Of a DNA stretch of 52,209 nucleotides, positions 42,323-51,290 are shown in pieces. The position numbers were made by a program, and so were the translations under genes. Source of the stretch: Acidimicrobiales bacterium (GTDB taxonomy: Bacteria; Actinomycetota; Acidimicrobiia; Acidimicrobiales; RAAP-2); contig JANYFR010000012.1 in the NCBI GenBank assembly GCA_025362585.1, positions 1-52,209 on the forward strand, given 5' to 3'. Within the stretch, counting starts at the first letter, position 1. Every line of letters begins with the position of its first letter. Below the pieces are notes generated by a model. The model searched no databases. It saw only the letters and a program-made list of their open reading frames with translations, and was not told the origin of the DNA.

Positions 42323-42523
42323 TTAGTTCAATACGACGCGCTTGGCCAATGGGCCGCGGTCTCCCGGTTCGATGTCGAACTCGACGGTCTGTCCTTCGAC
42401 GAGAGTCTTGCGGCCTTCGCCTTGAATCTCCGAGTAGTGAACAAAGACGTCCGGCTGGCCATCGACAGCGATGAAACCCCAACCCTTCTCGTCGTTGAAC
42501 CACTTAACGGTTCCTGCAGCCAC
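42323..42523 (-). CDS. Cold-shock protein (CspA family)
   Basis: This 66-residue protein has the RNA-binding motifs KGWGFI (RNP1) and VFVHY (RNP2). The start is GTG at 42523, which gives [17 protein letters not shown] and follows GGGAGG by six bases; the 24-residue extension upstream is not family-like. CspA-type proteins act as RNA chaperones. It ends at a strong terminator, so it is a single-gene unit. Confidence 0.93.
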   Translation of the reverse strand: MAAGTVKWFNDEKGWGFIAVDGQPDVFVHYSEIQGEGRKTLVEGQTVEFDIEPGDRGPLAKRVVLN

Positions 42524-42633
42524 GGTGGGCCTCCCTGTATTCTTGAGGCCGTCTGGACCGGTCCCGGAGGGAACCACCTCGGCAACCTCAACCACAGAGC
42601 CTACTTCGCCCCGTCCTTCGCGCTCACTATTTT

Positions 42634-44025
42634 CTACGGTCGACGGATGAACGTCCCCGCCGCGGAGTCCTCCACGACCCAGCCGTGCTCGACGAGTTCG
42701 TCGCGCAATTTGTCGGCCCCGACCCAGTCCTTAGCCGACCTCGCGGCGTCGCGTCGCGCGACGAGGTCGGCGCTCAACGGGTCTAGCGCGTCATCACTCG
42801 CGTGAAGGGCAAGACCCATCGAGGCAAAGAGAACGTTCACCGCCTCGGCGAAACTCTGGGCCTCGGACGTCGCGCCGCGATCGGCCAACGTGTTGGCGAG
42901 TCCCACTGCTTCAAAGAGTTGAGCAACAGCCGGTGGCGTGTTGAGGTCGTCATCGAGGTTCGTGGCAACGCGGTCGTAGAGGTCGAGGGCCTCGCCCTCC
43001 CAGCGATAGTTCGAACCCACTTCGAGCGTCGCGCCGGCGAGTGACGGGAGCTCGAACCGGCGGGCCAGGGTGTCGAGGCGGGCCAGGGCGCGCTCCGCGT
43101 CGGCAATCGTCTCCGTGGTCACTTCGATCGGGGAGCGGTAGTGCGAGCGCAGCACCAGCAAACGGTAGGCCCGCGGATCGGTACGCCCGAGCAGGTCGGT
43201 CAGGGACGTGAAGTTGCCCAGGGAGCTGCTCATCTTCATCTGGTCCACCATGACCCAGCCGTGATGGCCCCAGTGCTGGGCGAAGGGACGATTCGCCGCA
43301 ACCGCTTGGGCCCGCTCATTCTCATGGTGGGGGAATTTGAGGTCGAGGCCTCCGACGTGCAAGTCGAAGCCGTCGCCCAGTAACCCGAGCGACATCACGA
43401 CGCACTCGGTGTGCCAGCCCGGCCGTCCTTCGCCAAAGGGTGCCGGCCAACTTGGTTCGCCCGGTTTCGCGTTCTTCCAGAGCACGAAGTCCAGTGGCGA
43501 GCGTTTCTCGTCGTTCGCCTCGACGCGCGCACCGGCGCGCAGACTGTCGAGTGGCTGGCCCGCGAGCAGGCCGTAGTCCGTGACTCGCGACACGTCGAAG
43601 TAGACGCCGTCACTCGTCTGGTAGGCCACCCCGTCTTCGACGAACGACTCAATCAGAGAAATCATCTGGGGAACCCAGTCCGTGGCGTGGGGGATGTCGT
43701 CGGGCATCGCCGCGCCGAGGGCCGTCATGGCCTCCCACCATTCGCTCTCGTACCGGGCGACGACGTCCGACGTGCTGGTCCCTTGGTCGAGCGCTCGGGC
43801 AATGATCTTGTCGTCGATGTCGGTGATGTTCGAAACGAAGTGCACGTCGAGGCCCCGAAACGTTGACCAGCGCCGCACCACGTCCCAGACGAGCGTCTGA
43901 CGACCGTGGCCCAGATGGGGAAGGCTGTACACGGTCGGACCGCACGAATAGATGGAGAGCCGTCCGGGCTCTCGCATCGGCAGGTCGCGCACCACGCCGT
44001 GGACGGAATCGTAGAGACGAATCAC
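42634..44025 (-). CDS. cysS: Cysteinyl-tRNA synthetase
   Basis: This 463-residue class I synthetase has the HLGH form of the HIGH motif, zinc ligands in SCGPTVY, HTECVV and FPHHENE, and a KMSSS loop ([10 protein letters not shown]) where KMSKS is common. HENE distinguishes CysS from the mycothiol ligase MshC. The C-terminal [20 protein letters not shown] is the CysS C-terminal domain. The GTG start has TAGTTT six bases upstream, a leaderless promoter. Divergent from valS with only 20 bases between starts. Confidence 0.93.
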   Translation of the reverse strand: MIRLYDSVHGVVRDLPMREPGRLSIYSCGPTVYSLPHLGHGRQTLVWDVVRRWSTFRGLDVHFVSNITDIDDKIIARALDQGTSTSDVVARYESEWWEAMTALGAAMPDDIPHATDWVPQMISLIESFVEDGVAYQTSDGVYFDVSRVTDYGLLAGQPLDSLRAGARVEANDEKRSPLDFVLWKNAKPGEPSWPAPFGEGRPGWHTECVVMSLGLLGDGFDLHVGGLDLKFPHHENERAQAVAANRPFAQHWGHHGWVMVDQMKMSSSLGNFTSLTDLLGRTDPRAYRLLVLRSHYRSPIEVTTETIADAERALARLDTLARRFELPSLAGATLEVGSNYRWEGEALDLYDRVATNLDDDLNTPPAVAQLFEAVGLANTLADRGATSEAQSFAEAVNVLFASMGLALHASDDALDPLSADLVARRDAARSAKDWVGADKLRDELVEHGWVVEDSAAGTFIRRP

Positions 44026-44030
44026 TGTTC

Positions 44031-44037
44031 TAAACTA
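44031..44037. promoter_or_regulatory. Shared, overlapping -10 elements for cysS and valS
   Basis: The seven bases TAAACTA read as TAAACT on the plus strand (nine bases before the valS ATG) and TAGTTT on the minus strand (six bases before the cysS GTG). Both genes would be leaderless and could not easily be transcribed from both promoters at once. Confidence 0.6.
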
Positions 44038-44045
44038 CGCCAACC

Positions 44046-46622
44046 ATGGAAGACTCTCTCCGCCCACGTCCCGGCGAGGTACCCGACAAGCCGGTGATCG
44101 ACGGGCTCGAGGCGATCTGGCTCGAGCGCTGGGACGACGCGGCGACCTACCGCTTCGACCGTGGCGCCTCGCGCGAGACCATCTACTCGATTGACACGCC
44201 GCCACCGACGGTCTCGGGCTCCTTGCACATTGGCCACGTCTTTAGCTACACCCACCCCGACGTCGTCGCGCGCTTTTGGCGCATGCGCGGACGTGACGTG
44301 TTCTATCCCATGGGCTGGGACGACAACGGCCTGCCGACCGAACGGCGCGTCGAAAACTTCTACGGGGTGCGCTGTGACCCCTCGCTCCCCTACGACCCGA
44401 CCTTCGAGCCCCCCGAGAAACCCGAAAATCAGAAGGTCGCAATCTCGCGAAAGAACTTCGTCGAACTGTGCCACATTCTCACGGCCGCGGACGAGGTGGC
44501 CTTCAAGAATCTCTGGCGCCACCTGGGCATCAGTATCGACTGGAGCCTCGAATACTCGACAATCTCCGAGCACGCCCAGGCGATCTCCCAACGGGGCTTC
44601 CTCGAGATGCTCCGACGCGGTGAGATCTACTCGCTGGAGGCTCCGACGCTCTGGGACATCGACTTTCGAACCGCCGTCTCCCAGGCCGAACTCGAGGACC
44701 GTGAGCGGCCGGGCCACTACCACCGGGTGAGCTTTGTTCGCGCGAACGGCGAGGGCGTGATCGAGATCGAGACCACGCGGCCCGAGATGCTCGCCAGCTG
44801 CGTCGCGCTAGTGGCCCACCCCGACGACGAGCGTTATCGACCGCTCTTCGGTACCGACGTCGTGACCCCCCTCTTTGGCGCCGAGGTCCCCATCCTCGCC
44901 CACGAACTCGCCGATCCCGAGAAGGGGACGGGGATCGCGATGATCTGCACCTTCGGCGACACGACCGACGTCACCTGGTGGCGCGAACTCCACCTGCCGA
45001 CGAGGGCCCTCATCGGGCGCGACGGACGCTTTCTCGCGGCTCGCTTCGGCGACGACGACTGGCCGACGCGCGACCCCGCAGCGGCCCGAGACTTCTACGG
45101 ACGAGAGATCGAGGGCAAAACCGTCAATCAGGCGCGCACGGCAATCGTCGAGGCGTTGCGCGCGACCGGTGCGCTGGTCGGCGACGTTCGCCCGATCACC
45201 CACCCCGTCAAGTTCTACGAGAAGGGCGAGCGTCCCCTCGAGATTGTGACGTCACGCCAGTGGTTCGTGCGCACGCTCGATCACCGTGCCGAGCTACTCG
45301 CGCGCGGGGACGAGATTGCCTGGCACCCCGATTTCATGCGACACCGCTATCGCTCGTGGGTGGAGGGACTCAACCAGGACTGGAACATCTCGCGTCAGCG
45401 CTTCTTCGGCGTACCGTTCCCCGCGTGGTACCCCGTCGATGGCGAGGGCGAGGTCGACTTCGATCACCCGATCCTCGCCGACGTCAACACGCTGCCCGTC
45501 GATCCGTCGAGCGACGTGCCCCCGGGCTACGCGGAGGCCCAACGTCACCAGCGCCACGGTTTCGTCGCCGACCCCGACGTCATGGACACCTGGGCCACGA
45601 GTTCGCTCTCTCCCCAGATCGCCGGGCACTGGGGCAGCGAACTATTTGGGCGGGTCTTTCCCATGGACCTGCGTCCTCAGGCTCACGAGATAATCCGCAC
45701 GTGGCTCTTCTCGACGATTGTGCGCAGCCACTTCGAACACCACAGCGTGCCGTTTACCAACACGCTCATCTCGGGCTGGGTCCTCGACCCCGACCGCAAG
45801 AAGATGAGCAAGTCCATTGGCAACGTGGTCACGCCCATGCCGCTGCTCGAACAGCACGGCGCAGACGCGCTGCGCTACTGGGCCGCCAGTGGACGGCCCG
45901 GGGCCGACACCGCGATCGACGAAGCCCAGATGAAGATTGGCCGACGACTCGCCATCAAGATCCTTAACGCCTCCAAGTTCGTGCTCGGACGTCTCGCGGG
46001 CGACGCGATCCCCGGACCCGAGGAGGTGACTCTGGCGATTGACCGCGATCTGCTGGCCCTGCTCGGTCGCCTCATTGAAGAGACCACCGCGAACTTTGAG
46101 CAGTACGACTACGCGCGCGCGCTCGAACGGACCGAATCATTCTTCTGGTCGTTCTGTGACAACTTCGTCGAACTCGTGAAGATTCGCGCCTACGGTGAAG
46201 CGTCCGACCCCGCGACGCGCTCCGCCCGAGCCACGCTCGCCATCACCCTTTCAGTAGTGCAGCGCCTCTTCGCCCCGGTACTGCCCTTCGTGACCGACGA
46301 GGTCTGGCACTGGTGGCACGAAGGATCGGTACACCGGGCGGCCTGGCCCACGACCGACGAACTGGGCTCGCTCGCCGACGGGCCGCCCGGCTCGATCTAC
46401 CAGCCCGTCTGTGACGTGCTCGAAGCGGTCCGTCGTGAGAAGAGCACCGCCAAGGTCTCCCAGCGCGCCGCGGTGTCACGCGTGACGCTCAGTGGACCAG
46501 GCGAGTTCATCGACGCCGTTCGAGCGGGCGAACGCGATCTGCGAGACGCGGGCGTCGTCGACTCGTTCGCGCTGAGCGACGCTCACGAGGTCACGATAAC
46601 GGTCGCGCTCACCTCCCCTTAG
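44046..46622 (+). CDS. valS: Valyl-tRNA synthetase
   Basis: This 858-residue class I synthetase has the HIGH motif at 61-64 in PPPTVSGSLHIGHVFSYTH, the editing domain with TTRPEML, the catalytic WNISRQRFFGVPFPAWYP and KKMSKSIGN. The PPPTVSGSLHIGH and MGWDDNGLPTERRVE forms are those of actinobacterial ValS. The last codons overlap the convergent esterase gene by four bases. No C-terminal coiled coil is evident. Confidence 0.95.
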   Translation: MEDSLRPRPGEVPDKPVIDGLEAIWLERWDDAATYRFDRGASRETIYSIDTPPPTVSGSLHIGHVFSYTHPDVVARFWRMRGRDVFYPMGWDDNGLPTERRVENFYGVRCDPSLPYDPTFEPPEKPENQKVAISRKNFVELCHILTAADEVAFKNLWRHLGISIDWSLEYSTISEHAQAISQRGFLEMLRRGEIYSLEAPTLWDIDFRTAVSQAELEDRERPGHYHRVSFVRANGEGVIEIETTRPEMLASCVALVAHPDDERYRPLFGTDVVTPLFGAEVPILAHELADPEKGTGIAMICTFGDTTDVTWWRELHLPTRALIGRDGRFLAARFGDDDWPTRDPAAARDFYGREIEGKTVNQARTAIVEALRATGALVGDVRPITHPVKFYEKGERPLEIVTSRQWFVRTLDHRAELLARGDEIAWHPDFMRHRYRSWVEGLNQDWNISRQRFFGVPFPAWYPVDGEGEVDFDHPILADVNTLPVDPSSDVPPGYAEAQRHQRHGFVADPDVMDTWATSSLSPQIAGHWGSELFGRVFPMDLRPQAHEIIRTWLFSTIVRSHFEHHSVPFTNTLISGWVLDPDRKKMSKSIGNVVTPMPLLEQHGADALRYWAASGRPGADTAIDEAQMKIGRRLAIKILNASKFVLGRLAGDAIPGPEEVTLAIDRDLLALLGRLIEETTANFEQYDYARALERTESFFWSFCDNFVELVKIRAYGEASDPATRSARATLAITLSVVQRLFAPVLPFVTDEVWHWWHEGSVHRAAWPTTDELGSLADGPPGSIYQPVCDVLEAVRREKSTAKVSQRAAVSRVTLSGPGEFIDAVRAGERDLRDAGVVDSFALSDAHEVTITVALTSP

Positions 46623-48250
46623 GCGAGAACTTCGCCGGTCTCGACGCTGCGCACCAGGACCTGCTCCTCGGTGACGTCGTAGATGGCGAACTGGTCCCAC
46701 GCTCGAGCCACGTTGCGCGCGAAGTCCACACTCTCGCCAAGTAGTGCGAACCCCTCCTCGCCGGGCCAGCGCCCGAGTGGATCGCGCCCGATCGCGAGGC
46801 GCACGGGCACCCCCCGTCGCTGCATGTCGTCGAACAGGGCGCCGCGACGCGCCTCGTTCTCTCCTTCGTCGAGTCGGAGGCTGAAGGGGTTATCCGAAGT
46901 GATGACGGTGAAGGGACCGAGTTCACCGACCGCCTCGCGGGCCGGTACCCACTCGCCCGATGAGACTTTCACCACGAGCTCGCTCGGAGGCACCTGGTAG
47001 CTCCCGATGAGATCGCGGGTCATCGACGGGCGCGGCGCCACCACCGACGTGGCGAAGGCCACCGCCGCCCGGGTGGACGCCGACGTCCGAGGACTCGCCG
47101 TAATGTCAAAGGCGTGCTGGGTGAAGGGCAGCTCCACGTAGTAGATCGGCGCGAGGGCCTCGCGACGAAACTTCTCCACGAAGCCGCGCGCCACGTTGAC
47201 GTCGACCAGCGTGTCGTTGACCCCGTGAACCACGAGGAAGGGCGGCGCCGCGGCGTGAATCCGGTCGTACGGTGACATCTTCCGATAGATGTCCTCGTTC
47301 TCGCGAAACGGCAACTGGACGATTCGATTCTCCAGCAGGTGCAGGAGACCGCGACCGAAACCGCGCCAGTGTTCCTCGTCGCCCGTCATCTCGAGCACGC
47401 CGTAGAAGGGCATCGCGCCACGCACCGACCAGTCCGGAATTTCGGGGACGTCCTCGGGGTGCCACGTCGGATCGTTCGAGGTGAGGGCCAGCAACGCCGC
47501 CAGTTGCCCTCCGGCCGACCCGCCGGCGACGACGACGCGCGCCGGGTCGCCACCGTGCAACGCAATCGACGTTTTGATCCACCGCAGGGCTCGAGTCGCG
47601 TCCTCGATCTGGGCGGGCCAGGGGAAGCGGGGAGCCAGGCGGTAGTTGATGACGACGGCCACCCACCCGCGCCGGACAAATTCGTGCAGCATCGGGCGGC
47701 CCTGCTCACGCTTGTCACCGAAGGTCCACGATCCGCCGTGGATGTAAAAGATCACCGGCGCGTCCGTCGGCGTCGTCGACATGCGCCAGACGTCGAGGCG
47801 GTGTCGACGTTGCGGCCCGTAGGCGACGTTACGCAGGAGCTGCATGTCACTCGGGTGGTACGAGATCTGCAAGGCCGTGCGCCACCACGCGCCAAAGGCG
47901 TCATCGCTGGGGCGGGGCACCTCGAGGGGGTGCACGGGAGCGTTCGCCATCGCTCGACGCACGATCCGACGAGAGTAAAACGAGATAACTATCAGCGCGA
48001 GGTTCTCCAGGATGACGGCAATTGCCAGCACCGTGACGAGCAGACTGACCCAGCTCGTGGTCGGCCAACCCCACCACGACAACAGTCCGAGGAGTGCGAG
48101 CTCGACCACGATTGCTTGGGCCGGCAGCTCTCCGGCCGCCCACCCGACGGGGTAGGCCACGGCCGCCGAGAGACCGCGTCTTCCGGGGCGCAGGGCCGTG
48201 AGCGCCGAGAGGACGAGGAACGCGCTGCAGAGTGCGACGAAATAGGCCAT
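46619..48250 (-). CDS. Membrane-anchored alpha/beta hydrolase (esterase) fused to a DUF3293-like domain
   Basis: This 543-residue protein has three or so membrane helices at the N-terminus (about 1-20, 42-62, 68-92) and an esterase/lipase domain with the oxyanion HGGSW (171-175), nucleophile Ser245 in GGSAGG, Asp346 in NDTLVD and His379 in TQHAFD. A further domain (about 425-543) contains ITSDNPFSLRLDEGENEARR and WPGEEGFALLG, which resembles DUF3293. The ATG at 48250 gives a normal membrane N-terminus. The substrate is not evident; the fusion is unusual. Confidence 0.78.
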   Translation of the reverse strand: MAYFVALCSAFLVLSALTALRPGRRGLSAAVAYPVGWAAGELPAQAIVVELALLGLLSWWGWPTTSWVSLLVTVLAIAVILENLALIVISFYSRRIVRRAMANAPVHPLEVPRPSDDAFGAWWRTALQISYHPSDMQLLRNVAYGPQRRHRLDVWRMSTTPTDAPVIFYIHGGSWTFGDKREQGRPMLHEFVRRGWVAVVINYRLAPRFPWPAQIEDATRALRWIKTSIALHGGDPARVVVAGGSAGGQLAALLALTSNDPTWHPEDVPEIPDWSVRGAMPFYGVLEMTGDEEHWRGFGRGLLHLLENRIVQLPFRENEDIYRKMSPYDRIHAAAPPFLVVHGVNDTLVDVNVARGFVEKFRREALAPIYYVELPFTQHAFDITASPRTSASTRAAVAFATSVVAPRPSMTRDLIGSYQVPPSELVVKVSSGEWVPAREAVGELGPFTVITSDNPFSLRLDEGENEARRGALFDDMQRRGVPVRLAIGRDPLGRWPGEEGFALLGESVDFARNVARAWDQFAIYDVTEEQVLVRSVETGEVLA

Positions 48251-48291
48251 CCGTCCAGTCTTACGGCAACGGGCTCGAATGTGTCGCACCG

Positions 48292-48297
48292 TAGGCT
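48292..48297 (+). promoter_or_regulatory. -10 element before the F420-type oxidoreductase gene
   Basis: TAGGCT is followed by six bases and the ATG at 48304, with no ribosome binding site: a leaderless promoter. Confidence 0.55.
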
Positions 48298-48303
48298 GAG
48301 TCC

Positions 48304-49212
48304 ATGTCGAACTGGCCAATGTCACTCGAACGACTCCGCCAAACTGTCGGCCTGTGGACCTTTACCCACGAGTCCGTGACGCCCGAACGCAGCGGCGAGG
48401 TGGCGGCCGAGATCGAGTCCCTCGGCTTCGCTGCCCTGTGGATACCGGAGGCGTGGGGACGCGAGTCGTTCACCAGTGCGTCACTGTTGCTCGCCGACAC
48501 CTCGACCTTGACGATCGCCACCGGCATCGCCAACATCTGGGCCCGCGACGCCGTGTCGGCCGCGAGCGCCTCGAGGACCCTCAACGCCGCCTACCAGGAC
48601 CGGTTCATCCTCGGCCTCGGCGTCAGCCATCGTCCGCTGGTGGAGCGACTTCGGGGCCACGACTACGTGTCGCCACTGACCGCGATGCGCGAGTACCTCA
48701 CTGCAATGGACAAGGCCCCGATGTTCGCCCCCGAGGGTGCACATCCCTACGCCCGGGTCATTGCGGCCCTCGGCCCCAAGATGCTCGAACTCGGCGCCAC
48801 CCTCGCTGACGGCGTCCACCCCTATCTCGTGACCCCCGAGCACGTGGCGATCGCGCGTGCCGCGGTCGGTGACAAGTTCGTCGGGGTCGAACAGGCGGTC
48901 GTGCTCGGCCAGAGCCGCGAGGAGTTCCTCGCACGCGCCCACTCTCACCTGGAGAACTACACGGGACTGGACAACTATCGCAATAGTTGGCGTCGCTTCG
49001 GCTTCGACGACGAGGACTTCGTGCGCGGCGGCTCCGAGCGCCTCTGTGACGCGATGGTCGTGCACGGCGACGAAGGCGACGTCATGGCCGCCGTGAGCGA
49101 GCATCGCGACGCCGGGGCCGACCACGTCTGCCTACAGGTACTGACCGACGCGACCGGTACCCCACCACTGGACGAGTGGCGTCGGCTCGGCCCGGTGGTC
49201 AATCGAAGGTGA
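48304..49212 (+). CDS. LLM-class (F420-dependent type) oxidoreductase
   Basis: This 302-residue protein has a luciferase-like TIM-barrel: AAEIESLGFAALWIPEAWGR near 35-54, LTIATGIANIWARD, DRFILGLGVSH and MLELGATLADGVHPYLVTPE. The sequence is of the group often annotated as probable F420-dependent oxidoreductases in actinobacteria. It could also bind FMN. The substrate is unknown. It is divergent from the esterase gene with 53 bases between starts and ends before a strong hairpin. Confidence 0.85.
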   Translation: MSNWPMSLERLRQTVGLWTFTHESVTPERSGEVAAEIESLGFAALWIPEAWGRESFTSASLLLADTSTLTIATGIANIWARDAVSAASASRTLNAAYQDRFILGLGVSHRPLVERLRGHDYVSPLTAMREYLTAMDKAPMFAPEGAHPYARVIAALGPKMLELGATLADGVHPYLVTPEHVAIARAAVGDKFVGVEQAVVLGQSREEFLARAHSHLENYTGLDNYRNSWRRFGFDDEDFVRGGSERLCDAMVVHGDEGDVMAAVSEHRDAGADHVCLQVLTDATGTPPLDEWRRLGPVVNRR

Positions 49213-49260
49213 CCAGAAACGCCGGAGCCGCCGCTGCTCGTACGCAGTAGGAGTGTCGTG

Positions 49261-49301
49261 GTCGGTGATCCTCGACGAGAGCATCGTCGGGGATCACCGA
49301 C
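49261..49301. terminator. Long hairpin between convergent genes
   Basis: GTCGGTGATCC(T)CGACGA pairs with TCGTCG(G)GGATCACCGAC around a five-base loop: an 18-base stem with one G-T mismatch. It lies 48 bases past the oxidoreductase stop and 16 bases past the stop of the convergent membrane protein gene, so it can serve both. Confidence 0.8.
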
Positions 49302-49317
49302 GTTCCTCGTGCAGTAC

Positions 49318-49770
49318 CTACAACTGCGAACCGTCGGGACCAAAGACGATGACGCCGGAATCTTGAAGCGCCGAGAACCCGCGAAGCCGCTTGATCACCG
49401 TCGCAAAAAACAGCAGCACGGAGAGTTCGATCGTGGCGATCAACGCCCAGCCGATGGTGATCCAGAACAGACCAGCGAATAAGCCCTTGAAGAAGCCGTA
49501 GTGAAGCACCGCGGCGACCGCCAGCGGTGGCCACGCAACCAACCAACTGACGATGGGGGCGACCAGGGTCGCCGCGATTCGCCGTCGCCACCCCAGGTAC
49601 GCGCCCAAGAGGGCAGTGGCACCGAGGCCGGCCCAAACGACGCACGAACGCTCGCCGTAGCGGGCCTCGAGCATAAATAAGACAACGGCCATGGCTATCG
49701 CCCAGACAATCATTGGCGCGGTGACGTTGCTTCTCGTTCGCTCTTTCACCTGGAACATGACCGCATTCAC
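49318..49770 (-). CDS. DUF3159-like small membrane protein
   Basis: This 150-residue protein has four or so membrane helices (about 20-33, 44-60, 68-90, 98-122), with the loop AYLGWRRR resembling DUF3159-type proteins of actinobacteria. The function is unknown. The first possible start is GTG at 49770, next to the divergent ATG at 49771; an ATG at 49758 is as good. I am sure of the gene, not of the family. Confidence 0.55.
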   Translation of the reverse strand: MNAVMFQVKERTRSNVTAPMIVWAIAMAVVLFMLEARYGERSCVVWAGLGATALLGAYLGWRRRIAATLVAPIVSWLVAWPPLAVAAVLHYGFFKGLFAGLFWITIGWALIATIELSVLLFFATVIKRLRGFSALQDSGVIVFGPDGSQL

Positions 49771-49817
49771 ATGACCAACCTACTGAAAGGTCTGGCCTGG
49801 CCGGCGCGCCATGACGG

Positions 49818-49823
49818 TACGCT
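49818..49823 (+). promoter_or_regulatory. -10 element supporting the GTG start at 49831
   Basis: TACGCT is followed by seven bases and GTG at 49831, the leaderless pattern used by several genes here. It favours this start over the ATG at 49771, which would sit next to the divergent gene's start. Confidence 0.5.
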
Positions 49824-49830
49824 GCTACCT

Positions 49831-50919
49831 GTGACTCAGGGCGTTCTCGCACTTCTCGGATCGGGCGAAATCGCCCCGAGCATGACCAAGGTGCACCGTC
49901 AGCTGCTGCGCCGACTCGACGACGTCCGGGCGGTCTCGCTCGACACCCCCTACGGCTTCCAAGCCAACGTCCCGCAGATGACCGAGAAGATAGCCGAGTA
50001 TTTTGCGACCTCACTCAACGTCGCGATCAAGTCGCTCCGCTACGAGGCATTCGAACGAACGAGCGAGGTCGAGCGCGCCGTCTTTCGCCAAGAGCTCCAA
50101 GCAGCGAACTACGTATTCTCCGGACCGGGGAGCCCGAGCTACGCGGTCGCCCAATGGGCACAGATCGACCTGCAGAACGACCTTCGGACGACCCTAGTCA
50201 ACGGAGGTGTGTTGTGCTTCGCGTCGGCCGCCGCCCTCACCCTAGGAGCCCTCACCGTCCCCGTCTACGAGATCTACAAAGTTGGCACCAAGCCGACCTG
50301 GATCCCGGGACTGGACGTGCTTGCCGCCGCCGGCATCAATGGCGCGATCATTCCCCACTACGACAACGCCGAGGGGGGCAACTACGACACCCGTTACTGC
50401 TACCTCGGAGAGAGCCGGCTGCTCGAGCTGGAGCGTCAGCTGCCAGACGGCATCGGCATTCTCGGCGTTGACGAGCACACTGCCGCCGTCATCGACCTGG
50501 AAGCCCACACCTTGAGCGTCCTCGGCAAGGGGGGCGTCTATTGGCGCCTCCTCGGCAGCACGCGGACATTCACCAACGGATCGACCATCGACCTCGAAGA
50601 GATCAAGTCGTTCCAACCGGCACCGCAGGCGCCGACCGCACGCGACCGTGCACCCAACGACATCGCCTCGCTGGCGGAGGCGGCACGACGTGGGGGTGAT
50701 GAGGCGGTGGACGCAATCGCCCGGCTCGTGCGGATGGCGGCGGCCGGCGGGGACGGCTACATTGACCCGTCGAATCTCGTCACCAACCTCCTCGACCTCA
50801 GAGTGAAGGCTCGAGCTAATCGAGACTTCGCACTGGCAGACGACCTTCGGGACGCACTCGTGGGGGCGGACATCGACGTCATGGATGGACCCGACGGCAC
50901 CACGTGGAACGTGCGCTAG
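49831..50919 (+). CDS. Peptidase S51/class I amidotransferase-like protein fused to a CysS-type C-terminal domain
   Basis: This 362-residue protein begins VTQGVLALLGSGEIAPSMTK. Residues 1-250 resemble peptidase S51 (cyanophycinase, dipeptidase E): YVFSGPGSPSYAV and a nucleophile-like Ser132 in CFASAAALTLGA, with His in IPHYDN. The last 55 residues, LLDLRVKARANRDFALADDL and ending GPDGTTWNVR, match the C-terminal domain of cysteinyl-tRNA synthetases, as also seen in cysS at 42.6 kb. A role near cysteine or tRNA metabolism is possible but not shown. An in-frame ATG at 49771 would add 20 residues. Confidence 0.72.
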   Translation: MTQGVLALLGSGEIAPSMTKVHRQLLRRLDDVRAVSLDTPYGFQANVPQMTEKIAEYFATSLNVAIKSLRYEAFERTSEVERAVFRQELQAANYVFSGPGSPSYAVAQWAQIDLQNDLRTTLVNGGVLCFASAAALTLGALTVPVYEIYKVGTKPTWIPGLDVLAAAGINGAIIPHYDNAEGGNYDTRYCYLGESRLLELERQLPDGIGILGVDEHTAAVIDLEAHTLSVLGKGGVYWRLLGSTRTFTNGSTIDLEEIKSFQPAPQAPTARDRAPNDIASLAEAARRGGDEAVDAIARLVRMAAAGGDGYIDPSNLVTNLLDLRVKARANRDFALADDLRDALVGADIDVMDGPDGTTWNVR

Positions 50920-51234
50920 TCACCTCGTCGCTCCTCTGATTTACTCGGTGCAGATTCATCGGCGCAGGACCGCGCAAAGGCGACGCGCACCCTTTCCAAT
51001 TGACCAACGTCGAGGTTCGCCGTCGCGGGCAATTTCTCGTCATAGTTGGCCTCGACAGGAGGGGTGCCGTCCTTCACCACCATTCCAATTGAAGAGTCAG
51101 AGAAGTCGACAGTCCAGCATTCGACGGCACCGCAGCCTCTTCGGCCATCTTTCGCCTCCGCCCGCCATGTTCACCGACTGACCGATATCTGCACTCGGCG
51201 TCAGGGATGCGCCGGGCGGCATCGCCTCCTACAA
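50920..51234. other. Stretch without a supported gene
   Basis: About 315 bases between the S51-like gene and the palindromic terminator. Short frames on both strands have no family character. Nothing regulatory stands out. Confidence 0.5.
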
Positions 51235-51268
51235 CAAGAGGTCCCCTCCAATTGGAGGGGACCTCTTG
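51235..51268. terminator. Perfect 34-base palindrome, probable terminator of the IPT-domain gene
   Basis: CAAGAGGTCCCCTCCAA is followed directly by its exact reverse complement, giving a 34-base perfect palindrome 22 bases after the stop of the minus-strand gene. Folded, it makes a stem of up to about 15 pairs. No U-run follows, as is common in high-GC actinobacteria. Confidence 0.75.
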
Positions 51269-51290
51269 CAGCGTTACTACGGGTTACAAA

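Noticed and set aside
42634-44025. Mycothiol ligase MshC instead of CysS
   Set aside because: The zinc site reads HHENE and the protein has the CysS C-terminal domain, both absent in MshC.
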